NCBI RefSeq assembly: GCF_018320785.1
Contig: NC_054888.1
Coordinates: forward strand, 20,104,438 to 20,168,437
Direction: 5' to 3'
DNA from: Cheilinus undulatus
Lineage: Eukaryota > Chordata > Actinopteri > Labriformes > Labridae
Length of the DNA stretch: 64,000 nt
Shown: piece by piece, positions 47,640-59,400 of the stretch
Layout of the letters: each line of letters begins with the position of its first letter
How positions within the stretch are numbered: position 1 is the stretch's first letter
Notes under the pieces: generated by a model
Seen by the model: the letters and a program-made list of their open reading frames with translations, nothing else
The model's database searches: none
What the model was told of the DNA's origin: nothing
Made by a program: the position numbers and the translations under genes

Positions 47640-49000
47640 CGCCCAGTCTGCAGAAGAAGCAGGCAGGGTCCATGAGGAGGTGAGAGGAGGATTAAATGAA
47701 CATTACTGCAAAAAATGGCAAAAGTGAAGAGAAGTTGGTGACTTCACTGCAGCAGTTTTTGTGACTTCAATGTTTTAGCTCCAGTTTAAGGCATTTTCTG
47801 TGCAAAAAAAGTGTGCAATGCAGAGAGGAAATGCAAGCTTTCTGCTTCATTTTTGCAAAATTTTTTATGAAGCATGTAATCTACCTAATGTAAATGGTTT
47901 TGTAAAGGATGCTCAAGTTTTCCAGCTAATGAAAAGATTTTAATTTTCAGTATAATGCTTTAATATGGTCCCTGCAGGTGTCCAGTTCTGACATCAAGTC
48001 TGCAGAAACATTCAGGCAGCAGATTCGGTCCATGCAGTGAGAGGAGGGCTTTTCTGTAAAAAATGGCACAAAAAAGAGGAAATTAGTGATTGAACCATTG
48101 CAAGTAAGTAAGTAAGTAAGTACAACTGCAGGAAAAATCAGCACAAGTGCCTAAATTAAATACAATTTTTTCATTAAAATGTGCAAAATGCTCGGATTCA
48201 GAACAAATGTTCATGATTTCAGGCTTTTATTCCAGCTCAAAATTTTTTTTTCCTTTGAAATTTTGCACAAGAAGTGCAAATCAAAACGTTTTTTTTGTAC
48301 TTTTTTATTATAATGTTTAAAAAGACTTCTGATATGAAGTCAGCAGATATTCAGTAGCCTGCAAGCAGGATCAATGCATTAGTAAGAGAAGGATTAAACT
48401 TAAATTTCTGCAATAAAAACAGCAAAAGTATGGAGAAATTAGTCATGCAACTACAATGAAATGTCAGCAATAAGTGAGTAAAATAATGACTTTTACTTTG
48501 GTTTGATTGATTTTCTTTATAAAAATGTGTAAAACATATCAAAATAAAAGCATGTGTTTATTATTTAAGGCAACCTTCAAGCTCAAAAATGTGCTTTCCT
48601 CCAATTCTGCATATAATTTTTGTTAGGATGGTTAATTTGCCTCATGCAAAAGACTTAAATTGGATATTTTTTTAATATGTAGATCAGAAAGTTGAGGAAT
48701 TTTTAGAGGAACACTTTACTTTAGGATTGTGTAATCATTTATATTAAAAATCAACACATTAGGATACCACTTATTTGGTTGAAATTCTACTCTTATTCCT
48801 TGATTAAATGGATGCAAGTGCAGGATATTTTTTCTCTGCAATACTGTGTGAATGCATGAAGAAAATGCAAACATTCTTTAATTGAGGCAATTTTCAGCTT
48901 TAAAATGGAGTTTTCTTCATTTCTGCATGAAAAGTTTGCTAGAATGATTCATTTTCCTTGTGCAAAGCTTTTTCACAACTAACTTGAGATCATTAGAAAA
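47640..49000. repeat. Degenerate long tandem repeat, period about 310-350 bp
   Basis: Related text recurs near 47645, 47995 and 48335: CTGCAGAA...GGCAG...GGTCCATG, then GAGGAGG, then AAAAATGGCAAAAGTGAAGA and TGCAGG. Later landmarks (TTCTGCAT...TTTGCTAGAATG...CATGCAAA) recur near 47870, 48605 and 48925. About four strongly diverged copies are present. A (GTAA)n microsatellite sits at 48102-48122. Confidence 0.5.
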
Positions 49001-49509
49001 GATATAGGATTAAAGTTATTCATACATTCAGAATCATCAAATTTAGGAAACGTGGTTTAAAGAAAGCTAACTATTAATAATTAAAACACCTGTAAACATA
49101 CTGAGCTGAATGTATGATGTTTGTCTCTGATCTGGGATGAAACAGAAGCAAAAACCAGAGAGTAAAAGGAGCAGCGGGACACGGTAAACATCAGATATGG
49201 GAGTTTTATTTTCAGCGTTTCATCTTTGAAGAGCTCTTTACATTCTGCAGATTCACCAGGTGAAAGCAGACCCACCTGGCCTCTTTCTGCTCATCCTCAG
49301 CAGATGAAACGGACCGACGGCTCACCCAGAAGCTTTTCATCTCACCACCTGTCTAGCTTTTCAAAAGCGTGATGAGGATGGACAATTTGGTCTGAATTCA
49401 GGCTGGAGAGAGCGGCGTGAAAATGATAGTTTTGTCGCATTTTTCTCATTTTACAGACAAAGAGATCAGCAGAATACTACCTGTGACGATCTGATAAAGA
49501 CACAAACTG

Positions 49510-50560
49510 AATTTTGAAATGATCTCAGACTGTGCCCTTACATTTTGGAACAAGGTGCATGGGGAGAATTTGGTGTTTTTGGCAGAAAAAGCGCTTCAGG
49601 AGAACTCTGCAATATGCTGCTTTTTCACCACAGAAATCAAAATGGCGGACTTCCTGTTTGATTTTCATGATATATCAGCTGAAGAATTTTCAAAATCCTA
49701 GGTCAAACCTGCAGCAGGGGCTAAATTTTAAAAAAATATTTTAGGGGGCACTACTGGGCCAAAAAGCCACGCCCACCAGCTATTATAATATCAGTCAACT
49801 GGTTTTGCTACTGGACATTTTTGTGCCAAGTTTCATGGCTTTACATGTTTCGTAAGCACCAGATAATTCAACTTCCTGTTACATGGTGGATTAAAAACAG
49901 TCATGACCACACCTTTTAAGTGACAAAAAAGTCCCAATGAAATTTCTTAACTATGACATGTACTCTTACTATACACTTAACATGAAGCTTGGATGAATGA
50001 TTCAAGAGGATAATTCTACTTCATGTTACATGGCGTATGAAAAATTGTCATGGCCACACCCTTCGAGTCAAAAAAGTCCCAATGAAATTTTCAATATGAC
50101 ATGTCTGATTACTATTCACTTAAAATGAAACTGATGAATGAATGATCAAAGAGAAAATAGTAAAAATATGACCTCTGCAATATGCTGCTTTTTCACCACA
50201 GAAATCAAAATGTATAAATTCCTGTTTGTTTTCCAGCATGGGTCCAAGAGGCTCTTTTGTAGATCTTCACAAGATATATAAGCTCAAGAATTTTCATAAT
50301 CTTAGGTCAAACCTGCAGCGGGGGCTAAATTTTGGAATATTGTAGGGGATGTTACTGGGCCAAAAAGTCACTTCCTGTTACATGGCGAATTAAAAATTGT
50401 CATGGCCACGCCTTTTAAGTGAGAAAAAGTCCCAATGAAATTTTTAACTATGACATGTACTCTTACTATACACTTAACATGAAGTTTGGGTGAATGATCC
50501 AAGAGGATAATTCTACTTCCTGTTACATGGCGAATGAAAAATAGTCATGGCCACACAAGT
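49510..50560. repeat. Interspersed repeat with internal duplications
   Basis: AATATGCTGCTTTTTCACCA occurs at about 49610 and 50180. CTTCCTGTTACATGGCG or a near variant occurs near 49872, 50020, 50370 and 50517, each followed by GTCATGGCCACGCC- or GTCATGACCACACC-like text and AGTCCCAATGAAATTT. It resembles a repeat widespread in fish, but I cannot name the family. Confidence 0.65.
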
Positions 50561-52639
50561 GTTATCAACAGAGTTGTGCAATTTAGACAGTGTGTTTAAG
50601 TTTTCTGTCAGTTTTTGATAAAACATCCAAACAATACAGCTTAATGACAATACGTTAATATAAAGTAAAAATAACTTAGGTCCCAACACTCAACCTAGTG
50701 GAACTCCACAGATTACTCTGGCGTTTTTTTCATTTACAATGATCAAAAGTTGCAAACAAACTCCCAAATTCTACTAAAACATTGGAAACATTCCTGCATA
50801 TTGAGCTTGTCTGAATTTTCTATCTAAAATACTGTGTTTAAAAGTAATCAAGTATTGTTGTTTTAATGATCAGTGGCATCAAAAAGTAGAGGCCCTTCAT
50901 GATCTTAATGCATATTTTATGCAAAAAAGCAAAAAGTGCTGTCTAAATTACATAAATACATTGGCAACATTTTTGTATTTTGAAATTGTCTGAAGTTGTT
51001 CAACACTGTAAAACTTCACCTTTTTCACAATAATCAAATATCCATTATTTTAAATCAAAAAGTACAGAAACTTTAACATCTTTAGTCTGATTTTCAACCC
51101 AAAAGAATGAGAAATTGCTGTCTAAATTGCATAGATCTGTTGGCAACATTTGGGAAAAGGGGTGGAACTGGCCAAAAGTGAACAATCTGTCACTCTTTGC
51201 AAGTTCCACACACATTTCCAAGTGTTGCCAACAGATCTATGCAATTTTGCAGCAGTTTTTGATTATTTAAAATGAAAAATTGCCCAACATTGGGCGTCTA
51301 AGGCTTGCTATTGTAGTATCAATATGGATCGATTTTCACTGGAATTTTATCAAAGTCTATCATTCTGGTGCTGTAGCAGCCATTTGTTATTCTTATAGTA
51401 AAATACCAAGAAATATACTGAAAATGTTGTGATATTGTAAGCTTTGATAACAGTGTTGATTCCCTTTAACTAAGATGTTAAAGGCTGTGCTCTTCAAGTT
51501 TGGAACGAGGTGTTTTCTCATCATGAGTCGTCTAAAGGCGATAAAACACTCCAATCTCACTCAGCATCCCTGCAGAAACTCCAGGGTTGACCACTTTGTT
51601 ACCCTTTTTTTAATCTCTCTGTGACTCCTTCTCTCAGCGTGAGGTGATTTAAACTCTCCTCTTTAAAAGCATTTCATTACTAAAGAGTTCACTGTAAAAA
51701 TGCAGTTTGAGTTTTGTGTTGTTTCCCAGAGACAAGCAGGAATGTGGAGGGTTACTCATCGAGGAGGAGAGGACAACTCAGTCAAGGTGGCCTGTCCTCT
51801 GAGGCTGAATAATTATCTGCTTTAATTAAAGCACATTAAAGTGTGTGTCAGCGAGTGTGTGTCTTTCTGGGAGAGAGAGCAAACGAAGAAGAAGGGTTTA
51901 GTCGGTGCAGTCATGTGTGCTGTTTGTGCATGCATTAGCACATATGATCGTTTGTGCATTCATGTGTGATCTTTGGATGTTTTCTGTGTCTGCGTGTTTA
52001 CACAAAGGAATCGGCTTTAACGAACGCTCTTATGCAGAAAGAATCACAGTCCAGACGTGATCTGCAAACTCATGGAGGTGGAAATGATTCGTCCAAGCTG
52101 AGCTGCGTCTCTGCAGAAACATTTTTAGAATCGTGTGTTTTGTTTCACTCAATCAGATGAGAAGATGGATGTTTTTAGATGAGCTTAAAGAAAAGTAAAG
52201 AAAGTAAAATCATCTAAAACAGCCCCAAAACAGCACTGTCAGTCGCTATAGCTGCTGATGGCAGGAAACTATCAGAATATGACAGAAAATATCAACAACA
52301 GAAGAGGATTGAATCATTTCTTTGCGAAGAAGCTATGCAGCTCTTTTGTGTGCAGTGAATCCACTTTTTTCTACAGGCTCGTTTTCATGTCCAGAGATGA
52401 AACAAGAAAGAGCCTGCAAAATTTTAAAATTTCAAGACTAAACTCATCTATTATGGATGCAAATTAAACTTTCACTGGTGGATTTTTTCTACCCTAACAC
52501 TAGTGAAGTTTATATAAATATAGAGTAGAACTACTGCTCAGTCTGTTTCCTCAAGGTACATAATCACTGGACAGTGAATGAACGTGGTGGGTTAAGACGT
52601 TGAGCTTAGGTGGTTCATGATTCTGACCTTGTACCTGCG
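50561..52639. other. Intergenic; contains a 124-nt hairpin
   Basis: No coding signal was found. The only clear structure is the inverted repeat at 51124-51247, listed separately. GT-rich simple sequence lies near 51840-51960. Confidence 0.5.
51124..51247. repeat. Near-perfect 30-bp inverted repeat with a 64-nt loop
   Basis: The left arm 51124-51153 (AAATTGCATAGATCTGTTGG...) and the right arm 51218-51247 are complementary at 29 of 30 positions. This could be a MITE core or a transcribed hairpin. Transcription is not shown. Confidence 0.85.
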
Positions 52640-52935
52640 AAACGTAAACTCTCTAGTCAACTGTCTGCAGAAAATCAGAGCCTGGATGTCAGCCAGTAAA
52701 CTCAAACATCTGGGCATCATCTTGGACCAAATCCACCTTTTCTAACCCTGAAAATATCTCCAGACTCAGACCATCTCTTAAAGACACTGTGGCCAAAACC
52801 CTAGCTCACCACCACCAAAACCCTCATCCACCTGGCTCCCAGTTAAGTTCAACAAGAAGTACGAGATTCTACAAATCCCTCCATACCCCTACCACTCAGT
52901 ATCTGCCCTGAAATCTGAAAGCATTCTGGACTACA
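52640..52935 (+). pseudogene. LINE-type reverse transcriptase fragment
   Basis: In one frame the plus strand reads SLVNCLQKIRAWMSASKLK and then HLGIILDQ, the text found in the C-terminal reverse transcriptase region of fish L2/Rex1-type LINEs. It is then broken by frameshifts and stops. It ends at the hAT-like insertion at 52946. Confidence 0.5.
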
Positions 52936-52945
52936 CCCCTTCGAG

Positions 52946-53405
52946 CAGTGGTTCCCAACTGGTCCAGCCTCAGGACCCACCAGTCTGTCTTATGACAGAT
53001 TGCGACCCAAGTTTCCAGAACATTTTCAAGAATACGTTTAGTTAATGGAACATGTTGCAGTTTGGAGCATGATTGGATCAAAACACCTGATATAAAAAAT
53101 AAAAAGGACAAAACTGACTAATTTTATAGCCTCTTTCCCCATCATTATGTGTCAACATGTTCCAGAGAATTTGAGAAATTACTTCATTATCATGGGAAAA
53201 GTAGCCACTCTCTATTGCAAGAAAAGGAGATAAATTAGTTGACATATTGATCCGAAATTTAAATTTACCCAATTTAACAGCAAAACAGGATAAAATAAAG
53301 GACTTTCCAACCTTTTTTTTTTTTTTGCAGGCACCTAGTAGCGACCCAATGACAACTGTTCCATGACCCACTTTTGGGTTCCGACTCACCAGTTGAGAAC
53401 CACTG
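52946..53405. mobile_element. hAT-like MITE
   Basis: Starts CAGTGGTTCCCAACTGG and ends CCAGTTGAGAACCACTG. It is the same family as 38385-38653. The left target site is CCTTCGAG (52938-52945). The right copy is CCTTA (53406-53410) plus GAG (54061-54063), split by the element at 53411-54057; rejoined it is CCTTAGAG, 7/8 identical to the left copy. Confidence 0.85.
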
Positions 53406-53410
53406 CCTTA

Positions 53411-54057
53411 AGCCCTTTTCACACGGCAACTCGCCGCCTCCAGTCATTTTAATGAGGGAAGGGCGGCAGACGGGAAGGGGTTTTAACTGTGGCAGAAGGA
53501 CCCAGAAGCGGTTGCTGCCCACGTGAACGCACACAGACTTTGCCCTGCCGCTCGGAGTTCAGCATGTTGAACTTTCTGGCGGCAGCCGCCTGGCAGCAGC
53601 CAATCACATTGAAGGAGGGAGAGAACCTGGAAATAGCAAGCTTCGCAGGTCAAAGCAAACAATGGAGTTGCTCATAATGTTGGTGTCGGAATATCCTGAG
53701 CTCTACAACACGGCTCTACCATCGTACAAAGACAACCAGAAGAAAAACTGTGGAACCAACCATTTTCTAGGGGGAATTATTTTGATGACAGAACCGTATT
53801 TTTCCCTTTGTTTTATAGTACATTATACATGTTAATATACAGAGACTGTGAGGTTCTCTAGGTGTTTTTGGGGAGGGGGATTGTGATGGACTTGTGGGCG
53901 GGCTCTGCTGTGACATTCACTGAAGCACCTCTACATCATTGCTGCCTCGTACCGCGGTGGCAGCAGCCGCTTTAAAAAATGCTCAGCATTTCGGGGGAGT
54001 CCTCCGGCAGGGAGGCGGTTTTCATGGTAGTTACTGCGCGGCAGTGTGTAACTGGCT
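53411..54057. mobile_element. PIF/Harbinger-like MITE nested in a hAT target site
   Basis: Left end AGCCCTTTTCACACGGCA; the reverse complement of the right end reads AGCCAGTTACACACTGCC. Both sides carry TTA (53408-53410 and 54058-54060), the 3-bp duplication of PIF/Harbinger elements. It is GC-rich, 647 bp and non-coding. Confidence 0.75.
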
Positions 54058-54063
54058 TTAGAG

Positions 54064-55132
54064 CAACCTCCCACACACAATTTTTCATAACATAACGCCA
54101 TAAATTCATAGTTTACCAAAATATGTGCAGGTTTTACACCTTTCTAGCATTATAAAGAGCTGTGTGTAACTATGACAAAATTAACTAAAGCAACACACTT
54201 ATCAAGATTCTGATTCTATTTTTGTTGCTGTCATAAAAATGATTTAAATTTTGTTGACATGTATTAGTAAATTTCTTCCCATCCACTTTTGTATTTTGGT
54301 AAGATAGCTAAAAAAGACGTCTACTAGGCAGGTACAGATGGCTGAAACTTACAGGTAAACTAGTGTGTCATCAGCATAAAGGAATATCAGAGATTTTAAT
54401 TCTCAGATGCAGCCAAGAAAGACAGAAGAAAGAAACTGACAGTTAAAGAGGACCTTAATGTGAGCCCTGAGGGACGCCACATTCTATTCGTCCTGAGAAG
54501 GCTCTTTTTGTTGGGTAGGAGGTTAGCATTTTTAACACAGAGTCCTGAAAGCCAACTGCCCCCTCTGGGTGTTTAAAAGGATGCCATGTTTTTGTGCTGA
54601 GATCAACCACGACCAAAGGTGATTTTCTCCTGAATTTTATATCTAGAAAGCTCAAACTTGCTATTACCTATTAAAGGAAGACACTGCTCAGTTTGCTATT
54701 GCGAAGGGTTAAAGTCAGTGATTAATATTTGGGTAGCCCTGAATCCTTCCTGGATCTCCACTGGTATAAAGTTCTTTATTCTTTCATTTTACTTTCAGTT
54801 GTATTTTTAGTATATAAACCTGAATAATCCATGTTTAATCATTTTAAATACACTCATAAATGTATAAAATGTCTTCTCTTACCAGAGCAGATGGAGAGTT
54901 TGGAGTAAAAAGCTGTGAAGTCACTGCCGCAGCAGTTTTTGTTGAAGTCATGGTAGAAGAGTCAAGTCGAACTAGAAAAAGAGCAGACCTGAAAGATGCA
55001 GAACATTTCAGTTATCATGATTCAATTAAACATGAAGCATGTTTATGAGCTTTGCAGTACTTCTGATCTGCAGGAAACCTCTGCCATCAACAACACAGAG
55101 ACCGTAAATCCACACAGTTATAATGTTTCAGT
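54064..55132. other. Intergenic, nothing recognised
   Basis: AT-rich DNA between the nested insertions and the end of sh3bp4. No coding signal or element ends were seen. Confidence 0.5.
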
Positions 55133-55138
55133 TTTATT
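55133..55138 (-). terminator. sh3bp4: Candidate poly(A) signal of sh3bp4
   Basis: TTTATT on the plus strand is AATAAA on the minus strand, about 1.37 kb past the sh3bp4 stop codon. Other AATAAA motifs could be used instead. Confidence 0.4.
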
Positions 55139-56503
55139 GAAACTTTCCAAGCAGAAACACTGAACAGATTCAGATCTGCGACCCATCACAGGGGATACAA
55201 ATATATAAACACTCCTTGTGTATTTTCTGTTAACAGATACAAGACACTGCAAGAAAAGAAAGACAAAGATGACTGATTAATCTTGCAGAAATCACAAAAG
55301 ATGAAACATTTCATATGAAACTGGATAGGCTTTTCTGAAACAGCTAATACATCTTTAATCAAATCCCGACAATTAGATAAAGAGTTAAAGTCAAGCTGTA
55401 CCTTTGAGATCACAATATTGGAGGAAAATGTGATGCTTTTGCACATTTTTCTGTATTTTTGAATGCTATCTAGCAGGATATTGTGCACTTTCTGCACAGA
55501 ATTTTCAAGTTTTTCATTTTCTATCCACTGAAAAAAGATGAAAATGACATAGGAAAAGAAACCCCAAACCAAACAAAAGTAAAGAGGAAAAACACTGGTA
55601 ATAATTTATCTGTGTCTTCATTCAAAGTATAAAAAATAGAACTATATCGTCTACAAACACTGTAACTTTACTGCATGGACTTCACTAAGTCACATGAAAA
55701 GTTAGCTTCAGGCTAACAGTTTTTGGCAAGCTAATCACTGACAAAACGCTCTTCACTTCTGAGTATGAAACTACAGTTTTATTGCAGATTTTTCAAACAA
55801 GTCTGCTTTGCCTTTTCCTTTAAAAGATTCCAGGTAGAGGTGGCAAAAATCAGCGGTTAGTAATGGAGGGAAAAGTAAACTTTAACTAGCAAACATAGGC
55901 CAAAGTCGGAGCATGTTTAGTTGTAAATAAAAGTGGTTTAGGTTCACAGTATATGAGGTTGTACTGCACTGTTTGAGGTCTCTGATGTTGTCCTGAGGGA
56001 AATGCTGCAACTGGAACAAAATAGCTGAAACAAGTTTGGGGAATTAATCAGAAACAGCGAAAACAGCATTCAACATAAACACTAAAGGGTCACAAAAGAT
56101 AGACAAAGAAAAGGTGAGGTAGAAAAGAGAAGAACAGGAAAAAGAAAGACAAACAGAGAGAGGCAGTCTTCAGTTCCAAAAAGCTAAAAATTGTCCTATT
56201 TCAGCGATGGCGCAAAATTGATTGAAGACTCTAAACAAAAACCAGGACGTATGAATTCAACCTGAACAGCCAAGGTTGAGGAAAGTGAACCAGATATTCA
56301 GGACCAGCCAGTCAAAAATTTTCAATTTTTCCTAATATCCAAAGTGTCCCATTACGCCAACGCCATCCATGACTGAGATGAAGAATATTCCAGTGTCAAC
56401 AAACTCCAGAGACATAGAAACAAAGATCCAATAAATCCTTTATGATCTGTCAAAAAAGTCCCTTCAAATCTTTAGAAACATCCTCCAGTTACATGTAAAA
56501 TCA
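55139..56503 (-). other. sh3bp4: Probable 3' UTR of sh3bp4
   Basis: Minus-strand sequence following the stop codon down to the first good AATAAA. The frames in it (for example 55186-55572) show no domain. Its extent rests on the chosen poly(A) signal. Confidence 0.45.
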
Positions 56504-57194
56504 TCAAACAGCAAAGTCTCCGTATCCTGTGGGACAGAAGGCAGAACTTCTGAGTATATCCAGGCAGTTGACGAGGATTAGCGTACCGGTCAGGTGCTTC
56601 CACCTCTTGGTGATGGGGTTCCTCATCTTGTCCAGGCCGAGATGGAGCTCCTGAATCACGTCCCGGTAGCTGTCGCCAACGTGGGCCGCCCACGTCAGGA
56701 GGAAGTCGTAGGCTGGCTTCCACATGGACTGGATGGTGGCAGGGTTGAGGTCAGAGAGAGAGAGAAAAGGAGCAGAGTGAGGCTCAGAGAGCAACAGGTT
56801 AGACTTTAGACTGAAGCATAGAGCTAAAACTTTGCTCCTTTAACACAATTTTGTCTATTGATTCAGCTTTAAAACAAACTGCACATTCTGTCCATATTTC
56901 TGCTGATACATTGGAAGTAATTTCCATATTTGCCGATATGAATATTCATGTTTTTAATCCCTAGTTGAGGATGAAGTATTTCTGATTAGGAATGCTCTCT
57001 CTCACCTCGTTGTCCAGCAGACCGTTCTTGTCACGATGCGGAGCCTCATAAGCCTCCATCTGCTGCCTGGACACTCGAGCGAGTTTCTCAGCCAGCTCCC
57101 TCCACCGAGACGCCACCTCCACCGCTGTCGTCAACAAGACGAAATCCAGGACCAACCTGGCAACCAGACCCTGGCAATCCATCTTCAGCAACGC
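56504..57194 (-). CDS. sh3bp4: SH3 domain-binding protein 4, last two coding exons (partial gene)
   Basis: SH3BP4 regulates clathrin-mediated endocytosis of cargo such as transferrin receptor and inhibits Rag GTPase signalling to mTORC1. The penultimate exon 57194-57006 encodes 63 residues ([11 protein letters not shown]...[19 protein letters not shown]...DNE); its acceptor CAG and donor GTGAG are both present. The last exon 56728-56504 encodes 74 residues and a stop ([48 protein letters not shown]). This is the C-terminal death-domain-like region and is highly similar to the tetrapod protein. The long exon with the SH3, ZU5 and UPA parts is not in the window, so the intron upstream exceeds 6.8 kb. 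The frame is intact. Confidence 0.95.
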
Positions 57195-57649
57195 CTGATA
57201 GGAGAAGGAACGCCAATTAAGATTGATCTCTTCAACTTAGGGAAACCAACAGGAGTGTTTAAATACTGCCAGTAAGCAACAAAATTAAATTTATTTGCAA
57301 TTTTGTATGTGACAGAAAATGGCAAACCAATCACTGGACCTTAACCAAGAAAGGACCCAAATTAGACGACCCCAACTTCTTTAGTTGAGATTTAATGTCC
57401 GGAAAACTGCGAAACTGCTTTAAAACAACCACACTGCTACTTTAAATGATGGTGATAAATAAGACACACACAGATCTGGGCAGGCCTGCCCACAGTTGGC
57501 TGGGACCTGAAAAACCCAGAGAATGGGCCACAACCCAGATGAGATTTATTGATGATGATGCATGTGGGCTGGAGCATTGGTCCAAGCATCCTGGCAAACA
57601 GTTACCTCATTTTGGAGATGACAAACTATTACTTAGTTCTGATGTTGGG
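57195..57649 (-). other. sh3bp4: sh3bp4 intron, nothing further seen
   Basis: Start of the large intron above exon 57006-57194, with no additional exon recognised. Confidence 0.5.
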
Positions 57650-59400
57650 ATTATTTATAGATGCTACTTTCCAACCCTTTTCAACACATTTTCTGCTGAT
57701 CTTTGTCACTTTTAACCCTTTTTATTGCCAAGTTCCACCCAATTATGCTGGTTTTTGCTACTTCATTGCCACTGTTTTGCCACTCTACACTCATTTTTGC
57801 CAATTTATACCACTGTTCTGCCACCTCATGTCAACTGCTGCCCCCTTTTTGGCACTTTTAGCCCATTTTTACCACTTTGTTGCCATTTTATGCCCATTTT
57901 ACAACCTTATGTATGTTGCTGCAACTGTTTTTGGCACATTGATCCTATTTTTGCCCAGTTTTACCACTGTTTTACAACCTCATGTATGTTGTTGCACACT
58001 TTTTAGCCCATTTATCTAATTTTCTCCTATCTTTTCCCATTTTTGCCATTGTTTTGACATTTAAGCCCATTTTTGCCAATTAATCTACTGTTCTGCACCC
58101 TCATGTCAACTATAGACCACTTTTTGGCACTGTTGTGCAATGTTTGCCACTTTACACTATATTCACCACTGTTTTGCCAATCTACGCCCACTTTTCCCAC
58201 TTGCCACGGTCTTGCTACCGTATGTCTATCATTGCCCTGTTTTTGGCACTTCAATCCAATTTTTTTGCCACCTTTCGTTCAGTTTTGCCACTGTTCTGCC
58301 ACCTTTTGCCAATTATTCTCCACTTTTCGGCACTTTTGTCCAATTTTTTCCACTTTTTGCCCAGTTTTGCCACTATATTCCACTGTTTTGAACCTCATGT
58401 TTATTTTTGCCCACTTTCTGCTACTTTTATCCCATTTTTTAATATCTTCACTCATTTTAACCACTGTTTTGCCACTCTACGCCCATTTTTGTCATTTTAT
58501 GCCACTGTCTTGCTACCTTTTGTCTATTGTTTCCCTGTTTCTGGCACTTCAATCCATTTCTTGCTGCATTTTGTCCAGTTTTGCCACTATTCTGCCACCT
58601 TATGCCAATTGTTCCCCACTTTTTGGCACTTTTGTCCAATTTTTTCCACTTTTTGCCCAGTATTGCCACTTAATTCCACTGTTTTGCAACCTCATGTCAA
58701 GTTTTGCCTACTTTCTGCTACTTTTATCCCATTTTCTAATCTCTTCACCCATTTTTACCACTGTTCTGCCACTGTCTTGCTACCTCATGTCTATTGTTGC
58801 CCACTTTTTGGCACTCTAATCGCATTTTCTCATATCTTCACCCATTTTTACTACTGTTTTGCCACTGTCTTGCTACCTCATGTCTATTGTTGCCCACTTT
58901 TTGGCACTCTAATCGCATTTTCTCATATCTTCACCCATTTTTGCCACTTTCAACCCATTATTTTCCACTTTATACCACTGTTTTGCCACCTCATGTCTTT
59001 CTGGCACTTTTGTCCAATTTTTGCCACTTTTAACCCATTTTCCACTTATTGTCACTGTTTTGGCACTTCATGTCAATTATTGCCACCTCTTGCTGCCAGT
59101 TTTATCTCATTTTGCCACTTTCTGCCCTTTTTAGCCACTGTTTTGACACGTTCAACCCGTTCTTTGCTACTTTTGCCCATTTTGTCACAGTTTTGCCACC
59201 TTATGTAAATCATTTCCACCTTTTCTTTGCACTTTTATCCCATTTTAGCCTCTTTTCACTCTTTTTGCCAACATTTTGCCCCTTTATGCCAATTTCTGCC
59301 ACTTCCTTTTGACACTTTCTCTTCTCTATCTTCTATTCTTTTTTGCCAGTTTAACCCACTGTAGCCCCTTTCCATTTTTTTGCCTCTTTCCACAATTAAT
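57650..59400. repeat. 1.75-kb array of TTTTGCCACTTTTNNCCCA repeats in a sh3bp4 intron
   Basis: A degenerate short-period repeat with larger internal duplications: about 298 bp (58276 versus 58574), and a fresh 93-bp tandem copy starting ACTGTCTTGCTACCTCATGT at 58771 and 58864. It is the same family as the cores of the hAT-like elements, but I found no hAT-like ends here. The frames of up to 357 codons (58135-59208) are repeat artefacts rich in Phe, His, Cys and Leu. Confidence 0.88.

Noticed and set aside
58135-59208. 357-codon plus-strand open frame
   Set aside because: Composition is dominated by Phe, Cys, His and Leu from TTTTGCCACTTTT repeats. Overlapping frames are equally open and no domain is present.
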